DNA of 44,744 bases from Acanthaster planci. Its lineage: Eukaryota > Echinodermata > Asteroidea > Valvatida > Acanthasteridae. Every line of letters begins with the position of its first letter. Within the stretch, counting starts at the first letter, position 1. Position numbers and translations under genes: made by a program. A model generated the notes under the pieces. That model worked only from the letters and a program-made list of their open reading frames with translations, was not told where the DNA came from and did no database searches. Positions 1 through 30,800 of the stretch are shown here, piece after piece. The stretch is taken from positions 1,469,790-1,514,533 of the forward strand of contig NW_019091383.1 in the NCBI RefSeq assembly GCF_001949145.1, read 5' to 3'.

Positions 1-639
1 AAGGCTAGTTTTGGGGACTCTTTACACACTTTTGGGGCAGAAAATTATCTTTAAAATTACCTTTCTCATTTCAAAAACAAAAAAATTTTGCATCCCTCCC
101 CTTTATTGTTGGGGGAGAGGGAGAAGCATGATGGCCCTCACTCTCCTTCTTTCTGGATCTTGCGAACTTTGTACATGTAAACAGTAAAACCAATCTGACT
201 GACCAAGACTAACGCTTATCATAACCTATGTAAAATCGCAACTTGTGATACATGTAGATGATTTTAGCGTCAACTGCGAGTTACATGTAGCCTATACAGA
301 GATATAGAAGTTGATATTACCAGAAAAAAAAGAAATATGGCTGGAGACAAAAGGTTTGTGATTCTGACTTCAAAATCGAAGAATAAACAACCACTTCAGT
401 TTTCCCACTGTTGCTGATTTAATTCTTAAATAATTACTATTGTTTTTATATCCAAGATTCAACTATAAATTTCTCCCCTGCATACAACCAATATTTTGTC
501 TTGTATTTCCTTTTCTTTTTCCAAAAATAGCATGCGTCTATACATAAATGATTAAATCTATGAATTAAGAGACGTCTCACTTCCTGTTGTAGGCCTTTAA
601 CAAAAAAAATTCCAAAATGCATATTTTGGCCTATTTTAC
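1..639 (-). other. ORAI intron (partial), no other gene seen
   Basis: This AT-rich stretch lies downstream, on the minus strand, of the ORAI coding exon. It begins with the intron donor at 639-638 (GTAAAA on the minus strand) and runs off the window edge. I see no coding exon in it; the next ORAI exon must lie to the left of the window. Confidence 0.6.
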
Positions 640-804
640 CATTGCAAAACCAGCCAGCAGTGCCGACGTCCTGTTTGATGCCTTGAGCTTGGCCCGGCTG
701 AGGTACAGGCGCCGCCAGGACAGCGCCTGTACCGAATGCTGGTTAGACATCTCGGTCACATAGGAGCGGTAGACCCAGTCCGAGTAGCTGCTGTTGGGCT
801 GAAT
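640..804 (-). CDS. ORAI: ORAI calcium release-activated channel, N-terminal coding exon (partial)
   Basis: ORAI proteins form the plasma-membrane pore of the store-operated (CRAC) calcium channel gated by STIM. Read on the minus strand, this exon encodes the cytosolic N-terminus and the start of TM1: [14 protein letters not shown], then [20 protein letters not shown], then [10 protein letters not shown], ending at a GT donor (639-638). It matches the human ORAI1 segment with the calmodulin/STIM-binding Trp, the basic pore-lining face and the Arg equivalent to human R91. The frame is open only back to an in-frame stop at 841-843, so residues upstream of the conserved block probably come from another exon; plausible acceptors are before 804 or 798. 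The first ATG in this exon is 750-748. Remaining TM exons are outside the window. The 5' boundary is uncertain; the family call is firm. Confidence 0.85.
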
Positions 805-1573
805 CTTGGCGGGTTGTGATGGGGGCCGCGTCGAGAGAGTTCACTGTGGCTGGCCGGTCGGCCTCTGGCTCAGCGGTCTCTGGGAAAGAGTCTACTCGAA
901 ACTAACGAGCCGCCAGTGCACTGATATTTGTTTGCTTTTGTTAAACGCCTGACCTGCTGGTTCTTTCCAATGCGGTCCTTGGATGAATGGGTTTCTTTTC
1001 AGTATACGCGGAAGAAACTTTTTTATGTATTTTGTTATGATTTTTTCCGCAGGTGTCGCAAGTACACACAGCCATGTAACGTGACGAGACTATACAACGG
1101 TGCAGCTGGCGCGCGGCCTTTAGTTAAATACACGTATAATACATGCGCAGCTAGCAGGTACTAGGTACACGTACATGTTCTTTTTAACTTTCTCGTTCTC
1201 AGAGTAACCCGTGAGCACTGGTGAATACCGCGCGGTGAGGTAAGTTAGGTACCATATTTTCCTGCCTTTTATGTGATGAAAAATCATACTTTTATATATT
1301 AAGGATCCAGTGGAAACGAAACGACGTGACCCATTTCCCTTCAAATTTGTTAACCTCTTTTTACTTTCTTTTAAACGTTGAAATCTGGGAACGAGTAAAT
1401 TCAAAGGATGAGGTCTGGTCCCTACCTCAAGTTTATTTAAACGTATTGCATTGTTGGTTACAGACTAATGTCAAAGCAAAAGTGTGTACGTGACCGTGCG
1501 TGACCTGCATAAGGTTGCGTTTTTGTTTTGATTGTGCATCTTGTTTCTCAATTTTATGAGAAGATGAGCTGAA
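805..1573. promoter_or_regulatory. Divergent ORAI/KDM2 promoter interval
   Basis: About 0.75 kb separates the minus-strand ORAI exon from the KDM2 start codon. With no room for separate distal promoters, the two transcription starts must lie here or in overlapping 5' exons. The part near the ORAI exon (roughly 660-880) is clearly more GC- and CpG-rich than the surroundings, as expected of a shared promoter. No TATA box or specific factor site can be assigned. Minus-strand frames of up to 94 codons here (1120-1404) look like chance. Confidence 0.45.
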
Positions 1574-21532
<19,959 letters not shown>

Positions 21533-22139
21533 AAGGACTGAGGCAAGTCTAGTATTTGAATCCAACGTCAAGACTGTATGTCTGTATTTGAAACCGAGTG
21601 CGAGTTTGGAGTCACTTCAAGCTTTTTTTCTTTCCTCCCGATGTCCACAAGCAAGTTTTAAAGTAATGGCACCAATGGTCAGTAAATATGAAGTACAGCG
21701 GCATTATAAGCTGGAAGAAAAGGATCAGGGTAAAGCAGTGGACGGCATGTATGTAGTTTGTATAGTTGGATGTATTTGTTCTGACTGCTGGTTCTGATGT
21801 CAACGCTGATGTCATTTTCTCACCCTCCCCAACGTACCCCCCCTCCCCCAAAAATGGAAAAACCTTTATTTTGATTTTTCTGTGCATGACTCAATCCCAC
21901 CTGCTGGAGTCAAACATAAGAAAGAACACTGGTGGGGGATTCATTCATCTTGGGGTGGGGGGGGCAGGCTAGGAGAGGCAGAAAAACTCTCATGCTGCTG
22001 TCTGGAGTCAGTCTGAATGGCATCTTTAAGATGCAAGACTTCCATCTTCAAAACTCCTTAGGTGGAAATTATAAATCACAGCAACAATCACGGCAAACAT
22101 TTTTGAAATACACCTGTTTATTGAATAAACGGTTGGTTT
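21533..22139 (+). other. KDM2 3' untranslated region and candidate poly(A) signal
   Basis: The region after the KDM2 stop is non-coding. An AATAAA at 22134-22139, about 600 bp past the stop, is the first plausible polyadenylation signal I noticed downstream. The AATAAATAAA near 21158 lies inside the last intron and is not relevant. The transcript end cannot be fixed from sequence alone. Confidence 0.4.
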
Positions 22140-24879
22140 TCTTGGCAGAATAATTTCACCTAAGCTTTCACAAAATTGGCTGTTTTAACGGGTATAAAAT
22201 TAAATTCCTTAGAAGTGCATAGATCTTTAAAAATTTGCATAGTACATATTCATTTTTTCAATCAAGTCACTCATTAAATCTGGTTATGAAAGAACTGGTA
22301 TCAAAATTTATACAAAAAGTCTGGATAGACACAAGAAAAGTGATTACCACAAGATCCTTTTTATGACTAAGTTCTCTCTTCTAATGTTTATTATTTAAAA
22401 TCACCCCTCTAATCCCTCTTACAAAATATTTTTGACAAACATACCTTCACAGTTTCTTTATAAACACTTTAGAAATCATTTATCCTCAATAGAGATCACA
22501 ATCTCAAAGGCCAAACTTACGATGGAAATAAAAATCAGATAATTCAATAAAAAGTGCTGCAGAAAAGAGTTTATTAAAACAGGAAGTCGAAATTTGTCTT
22601 TGACAAACCTGATTAAGCATGTTATATTTCAGTTCCTCCAATAAGATCTGAGAAAGTACTGTTAAGTTGCTGAAATTCTTTACAGTCTGGAATACCTGGA
22701 TTGCGTTGTGCATTGCTGATGTACATTCAAAATGAAACACAAAAACCACAACTAGTGCATGTGGAGTGATGCTTTTAAAAATNNNNNNNNNNNNNNNNNN
22801 NNNNNNNNNNNNNNNNNNNNNNNNNNNNNNNNNNNNNNNNNNNNNNNNNNNNNNNNNNNNNNNNNNNNNNNNNNNNNNNNNNNNNNNNNNNNNNNNNNNN
22901 NNNNNNNNNNNNNNNNNNNNNNNNNNNNNNNNNNNNNNNNNNNNNNNNNNNNNNNNNNNNNNNNNNNNNNNNNNNNNNNNNNNNNNNNNNNNNNNNNNNN
23001 NNNNNNNNNNNNNNNNNNNNNNNNNNNNNNNNNNNNNNNNNNNNNNNNNNNNNNNNNNNNNNNNNNNNNNNNNNNNNNNNNNNNNNNNNNNNNNNNNNNN
23101 NNNNNNNNNNNNNNNNNNNNNNNNNNNNNNNNNNNNNNNNNNNNNNNNNNNNNNNNNNNNNNNNNNNNNNNNNNNNNNNNNNNNNNNNNNNNNNNNNNNN
23201 NNNNNNNNNNNNNNNNNNNNNNNNNNNNNNNNNNNNNNNNNNNNNNNNNNNNNNNNNNNNNNNNNNNNNNNNNNNNNNNNNNNNNNNNNNNNNNNNNNNN
23301 NNNNNNNNNNNNNNNNNNNNNNNNNNNNNNNNNNNNNNNNNNNNNNNNNNNNNNNNNNNNNNNNNNNNNNNNNNNNNNNNNNNNNNNNNNNNNNNNNNNN
23401 NNNNNNNACATGTTGGGGGGTACCCCTCGGTCTCATTTCTTGCTGGGTATATAAAAATATCTGTAACAAAATGTTAAGTTTACACAATAAAATACCACGG
23501 CATAAATTCTATGCTCCAGCCTCTCAGTTTCAATATGCACGACACTGTTAGTTAAAAAAAAGTAAATGTATTGAGGATTAATACAACGCTGATTATTATA
23601 ACAGGATTGTATTATTTGTGATGAATATTAATGTATTGCATAAGATGCTTCATTATCAAACCATAACTACTGCAAATCTAACAGCTAGTTTCAATGCACG
23701 TGCATTTTCAGTGGACTTGTGGCCGTTACAGCCTTGACTTCTCAATGGGGATTTGATGTTTGACCCCAGAGGACATGTAAAACACGTAAGAATTGTTTTC
23801 TGTGCCAGTTACACGGGCAATTTCTGTATGCGGTGGTGGATGATATCCAAGCATCACCATACTTGGGTGATTCTCAGCATTTCTAAACACACAGAGAGGC
23901 TTAAAGTCCTCCCATGCTTGTTTCATAATTGGTGGTACTACATATTGATTTGTGTTGTGGGGACCAAACAAAATTATGGGGACAAGTTTTTGCCTTGACA
24001 ACTCGGTCCAGACGTTCCTAACGGTAGAAATTGTCCTCTGAACACAGTGAGGGCTTAATACTAATGGAAGTTGAGTGTGCGTGGAACTCTTAAGCATTTG
24101 AGCATCCACGGCTGGGCATTGTAGCAAAATATTGGTCTGTAACAATGTCTCGGAGTGAAAAAAGGTGACAATGACAAATCTTGAACAAATAACCACCATC
24201 AGCCCATAGGTCAGTATTTGTTCAGTCCAACTTCGTAAAGAACTGTGGTTGTGGTATCTTGTTTAAAAAGTTGGTTTGGATTTTTGAAGATACAAGAAGG
24301 TTTACAGCCCATTAAAGTCAGATTTTCTTACCGAAAAAGCTGCAATTTTGCAATTGCGCTTTGACCCAACCAAGCAGGATGTGTATGCAGCAACTGCAGA
24401 AATAGAAGGATTCTTAAACAAGTGCACATGTCCTCGGTGTAACAAATAAGGAAAATTGTTTGTGTTTACACGACATCTGGTACCATGTGGTTGAGTAATA
24501 ATGCTTCAAGTTCACTAAAGTGAATCCCGTTTTTAAAAAATAAAACGAATGTTTTCCTTCTTTACTCTGGGATCAAAAAAGAGAGTTAATTTCTCAAAGT
24601 GCATAAATGTCAAATGTGACTCTGCTTTTTTGACTGTATCATTTGCAGTGCAAACGCAGGAATCTTCTTGTGAGTGAATTAAAAAACTAAAACAATGAAA
24701 GCGGCAATTTCAATTGTTTGAGATATGTTTGTGTTTTGTAGTTCTTCTGCGCGTGAAAGACTTTCCAGGGTTGGATCCCCTTCTGAGACATGCACGCAGC
24801 CTTTCCATGTTTACGCTCACGTCGTGTCTCCCATTACCATCTGGCTCCTTAAACCACCACTGCTCCTGTTTCACCATCG
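22140..24879. other. Convergent intergenic region between KDM2 and GUSB
   Basis: AT-rich sequence separating the two 3' ends, interrupted by the assembly gap. Outside the gap I see no exon with splice support. A minus-strand frame of 157 codons (23726-24199) has no domain that I recognise and no supporting splice signals; it lies where the GUSB 3' untranslated region or downstream sequence would be. Frames that cross the gap are artefacts of N bases. Confidence 0.5.
22783..23407. other. Assembly gap (625 N)
   Basis: A run of 625 unknown bases. The true length may differ. Anything between the KDM2 and GUSB 3' ends within it is unknown. Confidence 0.99.
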
Positions 24880-27800
24880 TTACACTTTGGATTCCTCAGC
24901 AAGGCTCAGGTAACGCCTCCTCAGGAGATGAGCTGCAGCCTTCGGCTGACGATGCCTGGTGAAAACACCCTTCTTGTTGCCCACTACTCTGGTTACGGCT
25001 GTGACAAGGGAATCAAAGACACCAACATAAAGCAGAGGAGTCACAAGGAACAAATCCAAACTTTGGTCAGTCTCGTGAACACAATCAGAGCAGGAACTTT
25101 TAGATAAACAATCAACGTGAAGAGAACATGTTCAATCTTGTGTAAGAACATCTTAGTAACTCCCCCCCCCAGTATTGTAGAGTAACAAGGCAAAGCAAGG
25201 TGATGGAATTTGTTGACGTCGATGCCAAATGCAAAGCCAGTTTACAAACATCCAAGTTGAAAAAACAAAGCACAAATGATACGCGAACACAATACCACAG
25301 CAACACGATAGACAAAAAGTGCTGCAATTGATGGCCTAACATAAATATCCCCATTTTGAACACTCAACGGAACGACCCAGAACCATTACACATTATGAAT
25401 TTCATTTAAAGGACCCCTTAACATGGGCGTGGTGAGAATTTTTCCGGGGGGGGGAGAGCACTAGCAGCAAACTGATCAACCATTAACTGAAGAACGGGTC
25501 AATTCCGAGATATTTACAAGCAAATTTCCTCCTCTTTTCATGGGGGAGGGGAACCAGTACCCTCCATGCAGCCAGGAGACAGAGGAGAATAAACTACACT
25601 CCGAGAGACCTTCAAATGAGCTGTCCGAGGTCTAGGTCTGACTACTGCTACTAGGCAGATCTTGCTTTGCAATTTCATAGTTCTAGCTGCAAAACTATTG
25701 ACCAATCAATGAATCGCTCTGCGTATCTCACATTGTACTGTCATGAAGTCAGCAAAGTTCCATATCAGCTCCCCAGTCAGGAAGTTATGGCGGAGTATGT
25801 CAAAGGTCGCGTGGTACCCAGCCATCATGTCACACTGGTAATCCTCAGTGAACATCTGAGGTGGGTCCTGGAAAAAGGGAATGATTACAGACGGAAATGT
25901 CAACTAGAAATGATCATCCGGAACCACTGCACGTTGGCAGCTGAACGACTACCTGACTACCCACCATGTGCAGTCCAGGGATGGTGTCGGCACCGTACTC
26001 CGACTGGATGATGGTCTTGTTGAACTTGAGGTGCCAGTCCCACAGGCTGGTGTTGGACTGCATCTCGACTAGCTCCAGATGGCCAGAATCACTGTACCAG
26101 GAGAAGTAGGTGTTCAGACACAGGACGTCACACCACTGAGCCTGTGAGGTGTGGCAGAGATCAAGGAGTCCATCTCAAAATTCATCCAGGACGTGTGCGA
26201 GTATTGTCGTGGGTATTCTGCACAATTTGGTCGCATAGCCCCTTTGCCAGAATTCTCAGAAAGAAATGATCGGTCACTCACCACTTTCTCCCTCTCAACG
26301 CTCGTTCCGCCGAGAACAAAGGTGACCAGTCTGGTTGGGTCTAAGCTCCTGGTGAAGTTAATGACAGTCCTGGAAGAAACAGTGAATGTATGAAGGGGGT
26401 ATGGACTGAATGCATCAACTCTTCCTCCCATCCTAATGGTTCCCAGAATAGTGTACTCTGGGCCTTGTATCTGGGTAAACCCCAAACTTTTCTATTTTAC
26501 CAGGGGCAGGTCCACGGGGACCAACAGAGTCAAAACTCCTCCAAAAAAGCACAAACAATATGTCTTTTAACAATTAGATAAAGGTGGCTTTTTTCATTTA
26601 TTTCAGTTCTCTCTCTTTCAGAAGTGTGTATGAAGCTCCAAAATGTAGCCTTGCTCTGCAGAAAGGTCATGAAATAGTGAAATAATAATTTAGGTGTTCC
26701 CTGAAAATTCACTTCTGGACCCGCCACATTCGTTTATGATCTCATAATCCCCCCCCCCACGTTCAGAACTGCTCTGATCTCTGGCCAGGTGCCACTCACC
26801 CAAAGTAATGCGGTGCAGTAGGTAGTGTGGAGTCTGGCTCATTGGCGACTGACCACATGACGACGGAAGGCCTGTTCTTGTCACGCTGGTACATCTCCAT
26901 CATGACTTCCAGGTGATGAGCCAAGGAGACAGGTCCCATGTTGCTCTCCCTGGAACAGGGAAATTAGGACACTGCAATGTTAGAGACTCAGATGCAGTTC
27001 ACTGATTAATGATTTTCTCACCTAAGGCCGTGTCCGAAACAGGCTTCCAGAGCTACGGCTAGGTTTATTGTCTGCGTGTCTCCACGCATTTCCAATGGAG
27101 CGAAGACCAAGACCTAGCTCTAGACAAGAGATTCGGATGCAGCCTAAGATTGTGAAAGTCTCTTTCCGATTACATCACCTCCTACGAGTTGTGAAGTGCA
27201 TCACAGGGTTTCCCTGTACCTTGTTTTGCTATTTGCTATCCGGACCAGCGCAGTCACATCTTAAAAGGTCCACTGGGACATGCATTTCTGTGCACTGAAT
27301 TAAGAACTGCATTAAACCTAACCCTTCCAGATGCAGCGCAGTCCATCGGGGGAAAAAGTCTGATGCACTGGGCAATCAACAGCAGCCCAACAAACTGGCC
27401 ATGTTGAGACAATGGGAACTAGTTTCACTGAACAATGTCACTGTTGGATCTTGTGGTGACAGGTAAACAGACTTGCAGGCTGTCTTGCCTTGGGGAGAGT
27501 TGACCTGTTGGATCTTTGCATGTGTCTGGAAAGGTAGGCTGGCGGTTAGAGTTAAAATAAAAGATGACAGATTTGCATTAAGTTCCCCTTTTTCAACTGA
27601 GTAACAATGCTGTGAAATGTTGAGCTTTGTGGAATCTCACAGTTTTATTCCGACTCCTGGGCTCTCGTCAATGACCACGATGCCGTGCTGGTCGCAGAGA
27701 TCCAGGAATTCCTCAGCATACGGGTAGTGGCTGGTGCGGAGAGAGTTGGCCCCCATCCACTTCATCAAATTAATGTCCTTGATGGTGAGAGGTAAATCCA

Positions 27801-30800
27801 GCCCCTTCCCTCGTACCTGACCAATGCATAATATCAATCACTACTCTTGAAACATGCCTCTTGTTGATTTTTCACCCAGTTTGCCTTCAGTGAATTACAC
27901 AACACTCCCTAAAAGAGTCTAAACTAGGGAATGGTTTTGATGGAATTTATTGGAATACGAACCTGCATTCCAAACAGTCAGGTAAACTGCAGAAGTGAAC
28001 ATTTTCAAGCCTAAACCAAACCAAAAGTTGGTCTGTTGTTTTACCATGTAAGGCTATGTTGGCATTGCTTGGCTATGACTACTACATGTACTAACACATA
28101 CATGTACATTTATGAAGTCCACCAGGCAGCGGCTTCATTTATTTCTCATAGCAGTGTGTATTATTTCCAACTGTAGCCAATAATTTAGACATGGTGTCCG
28201 CACTCCTGCTTTGCCGTTCAATTTAAAACTTGACTCTAAGTACAGGACTGTTGTATCTGGTCACCCGTGCTTCCCTTTTAGACTGGTTGTGGCAGAATCT
28301 GCAAAAGATTCAAGTAATAACCCCTTCCTCCCTAAACAAATAGATCTATGTCTGTGTTTTTGTGGTTAGATATGGGTTACTCAGCATCGCACCAGGTTAA
28401 TGCACAATCACATACAGTCTAAGGTCGAGTAGTGCGCATGTGCAATTTCTGGTGAATAGTTCCTCACTAGACTCCTTCAGGCATGTAAAGTGTGCAGTTT
28501 AGGGCAGTATACATGATACGAACATAGCATAGTTTGAGGTAGAATAGCTGATGTTAGCTCCAGGAAGTTAGCAAATAGCCCTGGGGCAAAGGTGAGGAAT
28601 CTGGTCTGTCAACCTCCACAACGATTGGGAGCTGACATCGACTATTCAACCGAGATAAACCACGCTATGTTATTTTCACATCTCATCTTTTCATGCCCAG
28701 CTAGGGCGATGCTTATGCAAGCGTAACTGTACTCAAGTGACGGTCCCACAATTAGCTTCACAAAGCACATGAAAAGTAAACATGTTGCCCTGTTACTGTT
28801 GGCAATAAGTCTTGGTTGAGGATAAATGACCCCACTGAGACTTACATCACTATCCTCGTGCTTGTTGACGCCATGGAAATAAAACGGCTTGTTGTTAATA
28901 AACAGCTTCTTATTGTTGACAGACACTGTGCGAAAGCCAACTGGTAACCGGTAGACATCAGAGGTGGCCCCGTTTCGTACACATACCTGTGGAGAACAGT
29001 TCGTGTTTGAAAGAGTAAAAGGCATACATGGACTTACTTACTCATTTGGAAAAAATAAAAAGATAAGGAGCCAATCACTAAAAATGACAAAGAATATTAT
29101 TGGTAGTGATGTCGAACATCCCTTGACATTGGTAGATGGAAAGCTTGATAATTCAAGACCACTCCACAGAGATCTTTAAAACACAACTACACATCTAAGA
29201 CCATGAATCTTACAGGCCAAAGAAATGGGTCGATAACATCAAGTATGCGCTGAGTGAAGAGAAAAAATATAGAAACATGTTTCGTCTAAGTGTGCAATAC
29301 GGGTGCTTAACTCCAACCTTACTGATAAGTCAGACGTTGTGAATTGTGAATTCTAGTTGAAATTATCTTGATTTTAAAAAATGCTTCAACATTTTGATAC
29401 TGTTGGATTTTTTTTATGGCCATAAATTGTTTTGATCACTGTAATACAAGGAATCTCACCGTTTTGAGCAATAAAAATCCACAGATCTGGAACAAATTGG
29501 TCTAGTCCCCTGCAGCATGCAAAGGCGATTTCAAACCACTAAACAATTGTTGCCAGTCTGGTTCATAGACTCTGCATGCAAAAATGTCGGCCAAAAATGT
29601 AAGAAAGTAAGCTAGAATGGGTGGTTGTTATGTTACATTCTACCCGCAATGTGTACAGAAAGGCTGAATTGTTGCTCATGGTGTAAGGCCACCATGGCTT
29701 GACGTCGCTGACGGTGAAGACCCCAGACAGACTTTTGGAGGAAGCTACGACGCGTCCCCCTTCACTTGGATCTTTCAGTTCAACAGTGGCTGCTGGGGAA
29801 TGACTGGTTAACCCGCCTATCAAAACGGTGTAGTTCATTATGCCTGCAAGATTTGGAAAATAAAGAGGAAAAAAAACAAGACGTTTGTTCATCTGATCTA
29901 TTCATAATCTGTCCGTCAAACTCAGGCAGCGACACGTCCCTTAAAAGTAAAAACATTTCAATGATGAAGGCAGAAACTGGGAACTGAGTTTCAAGTTGTC
30001 ACAAACACAGAGGGGAAATTACACACAGCAATAGACTTGACGATTTCTTTCCAATATATAATGATGTGTATTGTAAAGTAGTTGATTCACCTTTGCCTGA
30101 TTTGAGATAAGAATAAATAATGCCAAATAAGCAGAGATACGCATTTATGCATGCAATCATAACCCCCCCCACTTCAGACTTGACAACAAAGAGTAAATTT
30201 ACTGCCATGTTGGGATGTATGTGATAGCTTGTCAGTCTACTCTTACACTGACAATAAACTCACCTGTGGAGCCCTCAAAATCAGTGGTTACAGTGATGTC
30301 GCTGATGTGAACCCTTGGGGTGGTGTACAGATGCACCCAGCGATGGATACCAGCGTAGTTGAAGAAATCAAACTGGACGTTTTGGACAAAGTAACCTGGT
30401 GGGTAACTAAAGAAAGCAGGACATGTTGAGTAAGCACAGACTTACAGGTCCAAGATATGTCGCAAATCGACAATCTTTAAAGGAACCAGGAATTAGGAAT
30501 ATTTTTATAAATTTTACTAAAAACCCTTGAAATTGTATCTTTGGGTTTCAATTATCCTGATTTAAAATTTTTGTTCTGCAATTTTAACCCATATTTTGAT
30601 GTTTTTTGGGTTTTATGCTAATGCTATTTGCATATCCATGATTCTAAGAAAAATTCATTTCCTGGATTCTTAATCAGTACACACCACAGGATGTATAAGC
30701 CCCGAACAATTTTCTGCGATAGTTTCGTAGAGAGTTCATCAACCAATCTTGGCAAGTGTCTCCGCAGCTGCAGGTGACAGGGTGAATCGTCACCTTTAAC

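Noticed and set aside
841-846. CCACAG at 849-844 (minus strand) as acceptor for the ORAI exon
   Set aside because: In the frame fixed by the conserved ORAI residues, the codon right after it is TGA, so this acceptor cannot be used for coding.
1120-1404. Minus-strand frame of 94 codons as the missing ORAI N-terminal exon
   Set aside because: The peptide has no Pro/Ser-rich ORAI N-terminal character and no donor in a phase that joins the exon at 804 or 798 was found.
22504-23551. Long open frames on both strands crossing 22783-23407
   Set aside because: They are open only because the region is N; there is no sequence evidence.
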